A stretch of DNA of 64,000 nucleotides from Granulosicoccus sp. (GCA_023301725.1 JALZUD010000043.1:31163-95162), one strand, 5' to 3'; counted from the first letter of the stretch, positions 28,451-37,741 are shown. Numbers and translations are program-made. Notes: generated by a model not told the origin, from the letters alone.

Positions 28451-29149
28451 TTACTTGACAACAAAAACCCACAGTTGCCCCTCTTCTACCGACACTGCGA
28501 TAGCGTTTGAGACAGCCACATTACTCAGCCCCAGCGTGCAGCCACTGCCAAGCTCCGCATCTTTGAGTGCGTAGTCGAGCCCTTGTGTACAAACACCTCT
28601 GGCGCTGGGCATGGGTAAAAGACTAATAGTTTGCGAAGGCAGTACAACGGCCACCAAAGGATAATCAGGCGTTACAACATAGGCCCTTACCGAGGCATCA
28701 ATGTACGAAATTTCAAAAGGCCAGCACGCCTGAAGCGGCAACAGCCAGTTAAACAGGTGGTGATCACTGCGACCACCTGAAACACCTAACAAGGTCACAC
28801 GACTGACTGATTGCTCAGAAAGCCAGTGCAATGCCAATTCAAGGTCGCTGTTGTTTTTACGGCTAGGGTAACTTTTGGTGACACTGTTTTTCAATCGGCC
28901 ATCGCTCAATACTTCAGGCGAAACACTGTCAAAGTCACCCATAAGAATATCAGGCACCAGCCCCGTATCCAGACAATGCTCTATACCTCGATCTACGCCA
29001 ACAATGATGTCACAAGTATCCACACGCTCACCAGGCCAAAACTCACAGTTGTAATCGCCTCCAGCAAACACCCACGCTTGCGATTTGACAGGGGTTGTGT
29101 TGATCTGGGCATTGTCAGCGGAACTGATACTACTCATTGATAAAACCAT
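28451..29149 (-). CDS. Thiamine pyrophosphokinase
   Basis: The 232-residue protein converts thiamine and ATP to TPP and AMP. It has the TPK signatures: 'FAGGDYN', 'IVGVDRGIEHCLDTGLVPDILMGDFDSV' with the catalytic Asp cluster, and 'YPSRKNNSDLELAL' (usual form Y-P-x-x-K-D-x-T-D). A C-terminal beta domain binds thiamine. ATG 29149 and ATG 29137 are both inside the end of the upstream gene (overlap 20 or 8 bp). With thiBPQ 1.2 kb away it completes a salvage route from imported thiamine to TPP. Confidence 0.9.
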   Translation of the reverse strand: MVLSMSSISSADNAQINTTPVKSQAWVFAGGDYNCEFWPGERVDTCDIIVGVDRGIEHCLDTGLVPDILMGDFDSVSPEVLSDGRLKNSVTKSYPSRKNNSDLELALHWLSEQSVSRVTLLGVSGGRSDHHLFNWLLPLQACWPFEISYIDASVRAYVVTPDYPLVAVVLPSQTISLLPMPSARGVCTQGLDYALKDAELGSGCTLGLSNVAVSNAIAVSVEEGQLWVFVVK

Positions 29150-30392
29150 CGGCGAACGACAAGGCTTTCGTCAAGCCCACTAATGTGCCTGAAAATCGCT
29201 CGCCTTGAGTCTCATCCACTGAACTGAGTACATCTATATCTAACTGCAAGCCCTCGACCATAGCAGGCAACAGTCGCCCGCTCAAAAAACGGCTTTCAGC
29301 CACCAGCTGCTGTGCGCCAAGCTGATCTACTCTAATTTCTGATCCATAGACGTCTCCAAATGCTTCATCGTCAACACTCCATCGGATAAGCGACGGCGAG
29401 TCTATTTCACGCTCTGGAAAAAACAGCGCCATAGTTGTACCCTGGCCCGGATTGCGATCAAGGGTCAGTTTCGGTAATCCAGCATCCGGATTGACAGGTT
29501 CACTGACCTCCGGAGAGGTGAGAGCCACATAAAGCGAGCATGATTTTTGCCCAGTTAGCTCAATACAATCAGCTACCCACGATCCAAAGAAGGCCGTCAA
29601 TTGTTGCTCAGGCTCTTCATCGTCGACGTTGTTGTCCTCAATAGGTGCAATTTCTTGCACTGCCAACGACGGCGCATTATTGACATCATTGGGTAACTGC
29701 TGAAAATTAGGCAGCTGGCAATCGGCGTCAGTGGGTAGGCGTAGCCCAATTAGCTGGCTTAACTCAAACACACCACTGTGTCCTGGTGGTGCTTGCTCTG
29801 CATTAACAGTATTGCCGACAACCGTTGCATGGAGAACTTGCCGCTCCCCCGTGACCGTGGACAGGTAAGTTTGCTGGATAAGCCCAACAGCATCTGGCAC
29901 ACCTTCAACCCAGTAGCGCTGCTCACTACCACAAGGCTGAAACGAATTTCGCTCAGCGCCAAAAACATAAAAACCCTGCACTGTCGGTACGGTGGCGCTT
30001 TGTAAACTTACAAGGGTGCGCAGCTCCTCTAATCGTTGATTAGACATATCAACAAGACATTGCTTGGCAATCTGTTCGGCTTCGCCCCGTGGCGATGAAA
30101 AATTCAAGTACCAAAGACAGTTCTGACGCCGATATTCTTCAAACGCTTGCTGTGATGATTGCAACCCTGACAACGATTCACCTGATAGGGAGCTTTCCAG
30201 AGAATTCGTGATCGACGCAATATTGGCATCTGAGATATCAAGGTAGTTATCCAGACAACCGTGTATCAGGTCAAGATCTTGAGATTGTGCGCTGCATTGC
30301 GCTAGAACAGAGTCCTCAACGCCTTGAGCGTAAGGGCTCGTCGCTGCTAATAGCAACGTAAAAGTAGCCGCAATACGAAATAACATGACCAT
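29130..30392 (-). CDS. Secreted DUF1311/LprI-like protein with C-terminal extension
   Basis: A 420-residue protein with a Sec signal peptide (cleavage after A-Q-G region, about residue 24). Residues about 32-112 resemble DUF1311/LprI-type domains: Cys residues in 'LAQCSAQ', 'IHGCLDN', 'RQNCLWY' and 'AKQCLVDM', with a helical 'SLSGLQSSQQAFEEYRRQNC' core. LprI-type proteins can inhibit lysozyme. The rest (about 130-420) is beta-rich, with an acidic linker 'EDNNVDDEEPEQ' and 'SWVADCIELTGQKSCSLYVAL'; I do not recognise it. The gene overlaps that of thiamine pyrophosphokinase. Confidence 0.8.
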   Translation of the reverse strand: MVMLFRIAATFTLLLAATSPYAQGVEDSVLAQCSAQSQDLDLIHGCLDNYLDISDANIASITNSLESSLSGESLSGLQSSQQAFEEYRRQNCLWYLNFSSPRGEAEQIAKQCLVDMSNQRLEELRTLVSLQSATVPTVQGFYVFGAERNSFQPCGSEQRYWVEGVPDAVGLIQQTYLSTVTGERQVLHATVVGNTVNAEQAPPGHSGVFELSQLIGLRLPTDADCQLPNFQQLPNDVNNAPSLAVQEIAPIEDNNVDDEEPEQQLTAFFGSWVADCIELTGQKSCSLYVALTSPEVSEPVNPDAGLPKLTLDRNPGQGTTMALFFPEREIDSPSLIRWSVDDEAFGDVYGSEIRVDQLGAQQLVAESRFLSGRLLPAMVEGLQLDIDVLSSVDETQGERFSGTLVGLTKALSFADGFINE

Positions 30393-30600
30393 GTGGCGCC
30401 TAACTCAGCAAGGGATGAACTTCCGATCGTACAGACTTTGCAGTCGTCATCCAATGGTGGCCACGAAACATATCGAAGGAAAGTTACACAATCTAGGCAC
30501 AATTCCATCAGTGCAGCGGCGTATAATCCGAATTCCGTCACAATTATTGGTCGCTTGAAGCACTTGCCTCCAAACACCACACAGCGATAGCCACAACACA

Positions 30601-32163
30601 GTGATTCATCAAAAGGCACCAAAAGCCCACTCTGGCGCAGCTCTACTCTGGACCTTAGTCTGGATCATTGGTATGGCGTCCATAGCTTGGGCAGCTGTAA
30701 CGTATGCGGTGCCAGCATTTGAAAAGAAACAGCGAAACACGATAGTACGCACGGTTGCCAGTATGAGCGAACTACCGCTGAGTATTAACATCGATGGATT
30801 CAACGCCACGCTCTCAGGACAGGTTCAGGACGCCGAGAGCAAAAAGTCCATAGTTGACGCATTGGGCTTCCATAAAGGTGTGTTCACTGTTAACGACAAG
30901 TTAAGGGTCGCTCAAATTGAACAGCCCACAGACTCACCAGCGACTCCTTTTGTATTTGAAAAGCTGACGGCAAACCTTACAGGCAAAACGCAAAGCTCAA
31001 CGGTACGCGTACCGTTAAGATCACGCGATACGCGCCAAGCCATTGAAGAGGCATCCAAGCGCGCTGATGCCGCAACCCACAACGAATCTGCCAAAAGCGA
31101 AGAACTCGCAGCTGAACCTTCTTCGGACACGACGAGTGCTATCGCTGCAACAGCTGTTGTGTCGAAAGACAAAGAAACATCAGAGTTGTCAGGTGTCGCA
31201 GTGGCAAATGCAATTGACACAATACCTGTCACCACTGAGGCGCAAGATGTTTCAATCGCATCACACTCTTTAACCGACCCTGATACACACAGTGAACCAG
31301 CTGATACAACAACTCAAAGCGATACAACTCCGGTCGATTTAGAAGTACCGACAGAGATCGAGGCACAAGTTGAGACAGAAGCCATAGTGGAATCAGAGGT
31401 AGTCGTGGCTGCAAGCGTGAAGCCCGAGGCAATCGTTGAAGCTGAGAACAACGCGATCACAGAAACAAAGACGGAAACAGAGACAGAGACAGAAACAGAG
31501 ACAGAAACAGAAACAGAAACAGAAACAGAAACAGAGGCAGAGGCAGAGGCAGAGACAGAGACAGCCAACATTCAGCTTGCAGAGCTATCCATACCGTTAG
31601 TGCAAACCCAGTCCTCTAGCTCAGGCGAGTCAAACGCAATAACCACTGTGCGCCCGGATGTACTCGTCGAAGAATTACTAGAAACCGCGCGCGCCGAGGT
31701 AAAGGCATCTCAGTTAAACAACACAAATGAGACAGCACCTCTGGATCCAACTACGCTTCAATCTGAAACACTAGCGTCAAAGACGCCTAAATCGGCAACA
31801 GAGACAGCACAGAAATTGCAACAGGCTTTGACCAGACTGCCGTCCACGCAAATTCTATTTGAATCAGGTAGTGCAGTATTGACCCCCGATAGCATTGACA
31901 CTCTGAATCAAGTTGCTGATGTACTTATTTCGTACCCAGAACCTACCGTGTCTATTGAAGGACACACTGATGCTTTGGGTGAGGGTGTTGAGAACCTTGA
32001 GCTTAGCTTGGCAAGGGCTGTAGTAGTGCGCAGCTTTCTTATTGACAAAGGAGTGTCTATGCTTAACCTTCGAGCCAAGGGATTTGGTGAAGATATGCCT
32101 ATCGCGAGTAATGATACAGCCGCTGGACGCGCTACCAACCGCCGAATCGAGTTCAAATTCTGA
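30601..32163 (+). CDS. OmpA-family envelope protein with BON-like domain and Thr-Glu repeat
   Basis: The 520-residue protein starts at GTG 30601 and has an N-terminal membrane anchor (about residues 15-35). A BON-like segment follows (about 57-102, 'NIDGFNATLSGQVQDAESKKSIVDALGFHKG'). The middle is long, acidic and low-complexity, including a Thr-Glu dipeptide run (about 288-321). The C-terminal 417-520 is an OmpA peptidoglycan-binding domain: 'ILFESGSAVL', 'SIEGHTDALGEGVENLELSLARA' and 'GFGEDMPIASNDTAAGRATNRRIEF'. Inferred role: an inner-membrane protein reaching the cell wall. Its stop overlaps the next start. Confidence 0.88.
   Translation: MIHQKAPKAHSGAALLWTLVWIIGMASIAWAAVTYAVPAFEKKQRNTIVRTVASMSELPLSINIDGFNATLSGQVQDAESKKSIVDALGFHKGVFTVNDKLRVAQIEQPTDSPATPFVFEKLTANLTGKTQSSTVRVPLRSRDTRQAIEEASKRADAATHNESAKSEELAAEPSSDTTSAIAATAVVSKDKETSELSGVAVANAIDTIPVTTEAQDVSIASHSLTDPDTHSEPADTTTQSDTTPVDLEVPTEIEAQVETEAIVESEVVVAASVKPEAIVEAENNAITETKTETETETETETETETETETETEAEAEAETETANIQLAELSIPLVQTQSSSSGESNAITTVRPDVLVEELLETARAEVKASQLNNTNETAPLDPTTLQSETLASKTPKSATETAQKLQQALTRLPSTQILFESGSAVLTPDSIDTLNQVADVLISYPEPTVSIEGHTDALGEGVENLELSLARAVVVRSFLIDKGVSMLNLRAKGFGEDMPIASNDTAAGRATNRRIEFKF
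31459..31564 (+). repeat. 6-bp imperfect tandem repeat (ACAGAR) within the OmpA-family gene
   Basis: About 17 copies of ACAGAA/ACAGAG, with GCAGAG variants near the end, encode alternating Thr-Glu and Ala-Glu. The 6-bp unit keeps the frame, so copy changes would lengthen or shorten the linker without breaking the gene. Confidence 0.95.
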
Positions 32164-32984
32164 TGGATTTAAATGAGTTAATCAGTCAGCTACAAAGTAA
32201 TGAGCTAGTCAGTAAACTAATCAGTGCAGCCCAGCTGTACACGGAGATTCTCATCGCTATTGCTGCAGCGGGCCTGTTTGGCTTGTTCGCGGGGCTGATG
32301 ATGCAACGATCTAAACACAAACGCAAACTTGCGCACCTCACTGAATCTAGCGAAGAACGATATGCCGCTTTAAAAGAGTCTGCAAACCGAGATTCCGAGC
32401 AACTCGAAGAACAATTGCAAGTCCTGGCAGCAGACTCAAAGTCATTGAATGCAAAAAATAGTGTTCTGATTGACACCGTAAAGCGCAACGACGCCACCTT
32501 GCAAAAGGCACGAGCAGAGTCAATAGAACTCAACCGTCGGCATACCGAAACCCAAGAGCGCCTGCAGCGCATAATCCAGCAAAAAGACAGAGAATTTGCT
32601 GAACTGGCAAACCCACGCGCAACAGGTAGCCAGAAACCGCACTACGTGAATTCAGAGTATTCGAACCGCGAATCCACCCTGAGCGATGAACTTGATACCG
32701 ATTTGTACGCTGAAGAGACAGTCGCTATTTTTCCAGCGAAAAAGCGTGCTCAGGACTCGCACGACGCCGACGTAGTCGCTACCATACCCTCTGGCCGGAC
32801 GCCTGACTCACCAGCTAAGAAGCGGCGCAGCATCACTGACGAATTTGACGCAGCGCTCGACTCAACACTAGACGATACAGCTGATCTGTCTGATATCGGC
32901 ATCGAAGATTCAACTGTCGCCTTAACAGATGAGACACTGGCGATTGCACATCTGACATTTAAACAACGTTCAAAAGACGCCTAA
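32163..32984 (+). CDS. Membrane-anchored coiled-coil protein
   Basis: A 273-residue protein with one membrane helix at about residues 28-47 ('EILIAIAAAGLFGLFAGLMM'), then Arg/Lys residues and a heptad-like coiled coil to about residue 145 ('SEERYAALKESANRDSEQLEEQLQVLAADSK'). The C-terminal part is acidic and looks disordered, with 'KKRRSITDEFDAALDSTLDDTADLSD'. The ATG overlaps the upstream stop (TGATGG), so it is probably co-translated with the OmpA-family protein and may act with it. No family recognised. Confidence 0.8.
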   Translation: MDLNELISQLQSNELVSKLISAAQLYTEILIAIAAAGLFGLFAGLMMQRSKHKRKLAHLTESSEERYAALKESANRDSEQLEEQLQVLAADSKSLNAKNSVLIDTVKRNDATLQKARAESIELNRRHTETQERLQRIIQQKDREFAELANPRATGSQKPHYVNSEYSNRESTLSDELDTDLYAEETVAIFPAKKRAQDSHDADVVATIPSGRTPDSPAKKRRSITDEFDAALDSTLDDTADLSDIGIEDSTVALTDETLAIAHLTFKQRSKDA

Positions 32985-33256
32985 ACCCTCACCCTCTGCT
33001 CGGATTATCTTTTTAGATCACGGGCGCGTCCAGTACTCATCTTTTCCGAAAAGCCAGCCATCGAAAATGGCTGCCACTGCCCCGGAAAGACGTGTGCGCC
33101 TTGCGAATAGCCCGGATTAGATGAACGTTGATTTTGTCTGAACGTGTCACATTCTGATCGCGACTTACACAAACCTGTCACAGCCCCTACATAACCTGCT
33201 CGCGTTAATCAAAATTCGTGCCGTTACATGTGTCGTAGCCCTTCGACATCACTGGC

Positions 33257-34927
33257 ATGAAAAAAATTCTCCCCTGCTTGCTCATCGGCGGTTGTACATG
33301 GTTTATTAGCGCGTGCGCCCCCGGTGACACAAGCTTTGCCGTTAGTAGTCAGTCACCTGCGATTGCACCTGCGCTGCCAGCATCTGAGGTTGCCAATGCA
33401 GTTGATGGTGGCCCTATGGCCCCACAAGACGCTTTTCGTTTGCTGGAGCAAGCCAGCTTCGGGCCCACGCTTAGCGACATAGAATATGCGGGCGCCGAGG
33501 GTGCCAATACCTGGATTGATCAACAGATGCAGCTGCCAACCACATTCATCAGCGATGGACTGGCGCAGTCGGATAGCGAGAAGTGGAATGAATACATCAA
33601 TGTCTGGTGGAGAAATGCGGTTACTGCAGATGATCAACTACGGCAACGCGTGGCCTTTGCACTGAGCCAAATAGTAGTAGTGTCGGCTGATGACGGCCTA
33701 GGCGACGAACAGTTCGGGTTAGCAAACTACTACGACATTTTACTGCGCCACTCGTTTGGAAATTTTCGCAACCTGCTAGAAGACGTCACTCTAAGCCCAG
33801 TTATGGGTGAATACCTCGGCATGAAGGGAAACCGAAAACCCGCTGCAGACGAAAATATTCAACCCGATGAGAATTTTGCAAGAGAAGTGCTGCAACTGTT
33901 CACCATTGGCCAGGTACTGCTACACGACGATGGGACGCCTATAGTCGACAGTGACGGGGTACCACTTCCAACCTATACCCAAGCCACTATCGAGAATTTT
34001 GCGCGCATTTTTACAGGTTGGCATTACGCCAACGCTGATCATTTTATTTGGCCTCAGAACAGTGACTACATCAACCCTATGGAGCCGTGGGAACAGTTTC
34101 ACGACACCGGTGCAAAGACATTACTGCAAGGTGTTGAAGTCGCCGCAGGCTTAGGTGCACGCCAAGACCTGAGCATTGCCTTGGACAATATCTTCAACCA
34201 CCCCAATGTCGGGCCATTTATTTCAAAACAACTCATACAGAGACTGATAACTAGCAACCCGTCTGCCCAATACGTTAGCGATGTGACGGCTGTTTTCAAC
34301 AGTAACTCACAAGGCGAGCGAGGTTCATTGGCAAGTACCATTAAAGCAATTCTAATGCATCGTGAAGCGCGACTTGGCCATCTGGACAATGTTGATGAGT
34401 TCGGCAAACTCAAAGAGCCACTGATTCGCATGACCCAGCTATGGCGAGCATTCGCACCAGATAGCATCCCAGCAAGCTTTGATTACAGCTGGGTCGAAAG
34501 CCAACTGGAACAGGCACTCCTAAGCTCACCCACGGTATTCAATTTTTTCCGTCCTGACTTCAGCCTGCCTGGAGAAATAAACGACAGAGGACTTGTTTCA
34601 CCTGAGTTTCAGATTGTCGACGAGTCTTCCATTATCAAAATGACAAGCAAACTACTCTCGGCTTCAGTTTATTCGCACAACTACAACACCGCCAACACCC
34701 AAACAATAACCATCGATATAGAGCGCGAAATGCAGCTTGAGCCTAACCCGGACGAGCTCATTGAACACCTTAATCTGCTGCTACTTGGCGGGCGAATGAG
34801 TACAGAATTAAAAGACGAAGTAAGAGAACTGATGAGCACACGGGTTCATGATGGAGCTGAGTCACTCCGAGTCACTGAGGCCATTTTTCTGATAGTGACA
34901 TCCCCGGAAGCGGCTTTACAACTTTAG
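33257..34927 (+). CDS. DUF1800 family exported protein
   Basis: A 556-residue protein with an N-terminal signal ending in a lipobox-like F-I-S-A-C (about residue 20). Typical DUF1800 features are visible: 'AFRLLEQASFGPTLSDIEY', 'WWRNAVTADDQLRQRVAFALSQIVVVS', 'NFAREVLQLFTIG', 'ARIFTGWHYAN' and 'FISKQLIQRLITSNPS'. DUF1800 genes nearly always precede a DUF1501 gene, as here (41 bp gap); the biochemical role is not established. The preceding 272-bp gap holds only a CAGCCAT/ATGGCTG hairpin (33055-33073). Confidence 0.92.
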   Translation: MKKILPCLLIGGCTWFISACAPGDTSFAVSSQSPAIAPALPASEVANAVDGGPMAPQDAFRLLEQASFGPTLSDIEYAGAEGANTWIDQQMQLPTTFISDGLAQSDSEKWNEYINVWWRNAVTADDQLRQRVAFALSQIVVVSADDGLGDEQFGLANYYDILLRHSFGNFRNLLEDVTLSPVMGEYLGMKGNRKPAADENIQPDENFAREVLQLFTIGQVLLHDDGTPIVDSDGVPLPTYTQATIENFARIFTGWHYANADHFIWPQNSDYINPMEPWEQFHDTGAKTLLQGVEVAAGLGARQDLSIALDNIFNHPNVGPFISKQLIQRLITSNPSAQYVSDVTAVFNSNSQGERGSLASTIKAILMHREARLGHLDNVDEFGKLKEPLIRMTQLWRAFAPDSIPASFDYSWVESQLEQALLSSPTVFNFFRPDFSLPGEINDRGLVSPEFQIVDESSIIKMTSKLLSASVYSHNYNTANTQTITIDIEREMQLEPNPDELIEHLNLLLLGGRMSTELKDEVRELMSTRVHDGAESLRVTEAIFLIVTSPEAALQL

Positions 34928-34968
34928 CCACACCCATCGCGCATCCGCTTAAAAAACCATCGAATATT

Positions 34969-36330
34969 ATGAATTCTTTTAGTCGACGACGTTTCCTCAA
35001 GCTTGGCACCCAAGCTATTACTGGTGCCGGCCTTGCGTTAGGAGCAAACCCTTTACGCTCACTGGCCTATGGCGCTGAAACAACTCAAGTGGCCACCGGC
35101 GGCTACCGAGCGCTGGTCTGTATCTATCTTGACGGTGGCTGTGATGGATTCAGTTTAATGCCACCTGCAGATATGTCTGGGCAACAGGCGTTTGCTCAAG
35201 CCAGAGGCAACTTGGCGGTAGGTAGTCATCAGATTTTAGATCTTGGCGCAGGTAGTACATTGGGTCTTCACGAAAACGCGGCGTCATTACAGCCGCTGTT
35301 TGACCAGGGACGACTCGCCATGATTGCCAATGTGGGCACTCTTATTCAACCGACCTCTGTCAGTCAATACAACGACAACTCAGTACCCTTGCCCGCGCAA
35401 CTGTTCTCCCACAGCGACCAGAGCATTCAGTGGCAACAACTTCAAGGGCGTAAAGTGACCAATACCGGATGGGGTTCAAAGGCCGCAGACTACCTAGATA
35501 GTTATCAAGAAAAAGACTACCTCACCTCTATATCGTTAGCCGGATCCAACTATTGGCAAACAGGCGCATCGCGTCGACCGTTTACGATTACAGAAGATGG
35601 TGTTCTGCGCTATCAGGGAATGGATAATCAGAGTGACTGGGAACTGCCAAGAGTTGAAGCATTTCAGCGTGTGCTTAATCAACAACGCAGCCATGTAATG
35701 ACTAAAGCCTATTCAGAGTTGCAGCGGCAGGCCATTCTGTCCACCAGCGAGTTGGGCGTAGCCTTAGAGCAAAGCGCTGGGCTGTTTAATGATATTCCCG
35801 AAGAGAACGAACTAGCGCAGAACCTTGCCATGGTGGCTCGACTGATCGAAGCGCAAGGCACCTTGGGCATGCAGAGACAAATATTCTATGTCCGGATGGG
35901 CGGCTTTGATGTGCACGATGATCAAATCACACGACAGCCGGAGTTGTTTACGCAGCTTGCGGAAGGCTTGAGATACTTTCAAGACAAACTCGACACGCTA
36001 GGTCACGCTGACAGCGTAACCACCTTCACGGCTTCCGATTTTGGTCGCTCTTTGCTCTCCAATGGCAATGGCACCGATCATGGGTGGGGTAATCACCTTA
36101 TGGCCATGGGTGGAGCCGTCGATGGCGGCAAGGTGTACGGGGAACTGCCCCTGCTCGACACACAGGGTCCCAATTCCGTGCATCACGGACGCATCGTGCC
36201 GAGTCTGTCGGCAACGCAATATGCAGCCACCTTACTGGATTGGCTTGGACTGGATTCCGCCCAAGTCAATGATGTTCTACCCACGCTCGCCAACTTCAAT
36301 CCGTCAACTAACCCTCAATTCATGTTTTGA
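34969..36330 (+). CDS. DUF1501 family protein with twin-arginine signal
   Basis: The 453-residue protein starts with a Tat signal, S-R-R-R-F-L-K at residues 4-10, followed by a hydrophobic stretch and cleavage near residue 34. The mature part shows the DUF1501 pattern: 'VCIYLDGGCDGFSLMPP', 'QLFSHSDQSIQWQ', 'VRMGGFDVHDDQ', 'FTASDFGRSLLSNGNGTDHGWGNHLMAMGG', resembling alkaline-phosphatase-like (sulfatase-type) folds with conserved Asp and His. Substrate is unknown. It forms a two-gene unit with DUF1800 and is a probable substrate of the TatABC system encoded in this window. Confidence 0.93.
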   Translation: MNSFSRRRFLKLGTQAITGAGLALGANPLRSLAYGAETTQVATGGYRALVCIYLDGGCDGFSLMPPADMSGQQAFAQARGNLAVGSHQILDLGAGSTLGLHENAASLQPLFDQGRLAMIANVGTLIQPTSVSQYNDNSVPLPAQLFSHSDQSIQWQQLQGRKVTNTGWGSKAADYLDSYQEKDYLTSISLAGSNYWQTGASRRPFTITEDGVLRYQGMDNQSDWELPRVEAFQRVLNQQRSHVMTKAYSELQRQAILSTSELGVALEQSAGLFNDIPEENELAQNLAMVARLIEAQGTLGMQRQIFYVRMGGFDVHDDQITRQPELFTQLAEGLRYFQDKLDTLGHADSVTTFTASDFGRSLLSNGNGTDHGWGNHLMAMGGAVDGGKVYGELPLLDTQGPNSVHHGRIVPSLSATQYAATLLDWLGLDSAQVNDVLPTLANFNPSTNPQFMF

Positions 36331-36401
36331 TATTGTATGGCGCGGCGGAAGACTTTTTCCCAATTGACACGAAACACGGATAATGAGACTCTACGTCTCA
36401 A

Positions 36402-36424
36402 TACCGAAAGCTAAGCTTCCGGTA
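36402..36424 (+). other. Inverted repeat after the DUF1501 gene
   Basis: TACCGAAAGC (36402-36411) and GCTTCCGGTA (36415-36424) pair over 9 of 10 positions with a 3-nt loop. It lies 71 bp after the stop at 36330 and lacks a T-tract; it could be a transcript-end hairpin or an operator for dctP. Confidence 0.3.
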
Positions 36425-36528
36425 CACACAGCCATTTAGTCACGTGCTTGCACGTTTAGGTGGATGTGGTGTCCATACACTTGTCTGATACCAAGACAAC
36501 ACTCAAGTCACCCAATTGGAGAATCTGC

Positions 36529-37629
36529 ATGCGCAGCAAACTGCTCAAGACGCTCGGTGCCTCATTAGCACTCAGCGCCATCGCCACCTTTACGGCTCAA
36601 GCCGCCACCACCATCAAAATCCAGTCAGTACTAGGTGATAAAGCTGACGAAATCGTCATGCTTAAAGATTTCGCCGCAACCGTTGGTGAGCTCACCGAAG
36701 GTGAAGTCATCATCGAAGTTCTACCTAACAACTCTGTCGTCGCTGCCGCCGACGTCCTCGACGCTGTCGACAAGGGACTCCTTGACGGCGGTTTCGCATG
36801 GACTCACTACTGGTCAGGCAAGCACCCGGCAGCCATGTTATTCGGTTCGCCAGTTGCAGGCGCAGGCGTTGGCATTGACAACATCGCCTTTCTATCCTGG
36901 TTTCAATATGGCGGTGGTCGCGAACTGTACGACCGTCTTTGGGACGAAATGGGCGTTAATGTTAAAGGCCTGATGCTACAGCCAGTAGGCCCTGAAGCTC
37001 TGGGCTGGTTCAAAGAGCCTATCAACAGCATGGACGACTTTCGCAAGCTGCGCTTTCGCGCACCTCCCGGAATTCCTGGCCAAACCTATAACGATATCGG
37101 TGTAGCTGCTGTTGCCATGGGTGGTGGAGATATTCTTCCAGCTCTAGAGAAAGGCACTATCGACGCGGCCGAATGGTGCTGCCCTAAGCCAGATAGCGTG
37201 TTCGGCTTTCAAAAAGTTCTAAAGCACTACTACTTGCAGGGTCTTCATCAGGTTGTAGTCAACGCTGATGTGTATTTCAACGGTGACGTCTGGAACAAGC
37301 TAACACCACTGCAACAAAAAGCGATGGAAGTGGCTGCTGATGCCTCACTGAGTAAGTCCATGAGCTACCGTATCTACGAAAACGGCAAGGCACTAAAGAA
37401 CCTGGTAGACAACGAAGGCGTGCAGTTGCACGACACACCAGCTGACTACTTCACTGAGTACATGGCGGCTGCTAACGCTACGCTTGAGAAGAACGCTGCA
37501 GAGAACGAATTCTTCGCAGAAGTATGGGATTCGATGAAAGAATTTGCTGATATCGCTGTGCCTTTCTGGGCTGGTGCGCAAACATCTAATGCTGCATTGG
37601 GTAACGCTTACGTCAATTCCAAGGAATAA
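36529..37629 (+). CDS. dctP: TRAP transporter solute-binding protein (DctP family)
   Basis: A 366-residue periplasmic binding protein. Start at ATG 36529 is chosen for the GGAGA ribosome site at 36518 and because the signal peptide (cleavage after A-Q-A-A) begins there; an upstream in-frame ATG at 36460 is less likely. The conserved substrate-carboxylate Arg region is visible in 'FRKLRFRAPPGIPGQTYNDIGVAAVAMGGGDILPALEKGTIDAAEW', the DctP family core. The W-C-C-P and 'YYLQGLHQ' segments resemble the branch paired with mannitol/chloroaromatic-type permeases. The substrate, probably an organic acid, cannot be fixed from sequence. Confidence 0.93.
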   Translation: MRSKLLKTLGASLALSAIATFTAQAATTIKIQSVLGDKADEIVMLKDFAATVGELTEGEVIIEVLPNNSVVAAADVLDAVDKGLLDGGFAWTHYWSGKHPAAMLFGSPVAGAGVGIDNIAFLSWFQYGGGRELYDRLWDEMGVNVKGLMLQPVGPEALGWFKEPINSMDDFRKLRFRAPPGIPGQTYNDIGVAAVAMGGGDILPALEKGTIDAAEWCCPKPDSVFGFQKVLKHYYLQGLHQVVVNADVYFNGDVWNKLTPLQQKAMEVAADASLSKSMSYRIYENGKALKNLVDNEGVQLHDTPADYFTEYMAAANATLEKNAAENEFFAEVWDSMKEFADIAVPFWAGAQTSNAALGNAYVNSKE

Positions 37630-37700
37630 ACCAAAGTGAGAATGAAGAGCGAGTAACGCTGTTATCGCATTGCCCGCTCTATTGCCAATACGTTGGCAAA

Positions 37701-37741
37701 ACAGGCTCTGAAGCATTCCAGCTTAGAGTCTGTTTTTCTTT
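37701..37741 (+). terminator. Intercistronic terminator between dctP and dctQ
   Basis: ACAGGCTCT (37701-37709) pairs with AGAGTCTGT (37725-37733) through nine positions including one G-U, followed by TTTTTCTTT. A second hairpin TGCCAA/TTGGCA (37683-37698) lies just before it. A partial terminator here would let most transcripts stop after dctP, giving more binding protein than permease. Confidence 0.75.

Noticed and set aside
31314..31571. Minus-strand Ser-Val repeat frame
   Set aside because: It is the antisense reading of the ACAGAR repeat in the OmpA-family gene.
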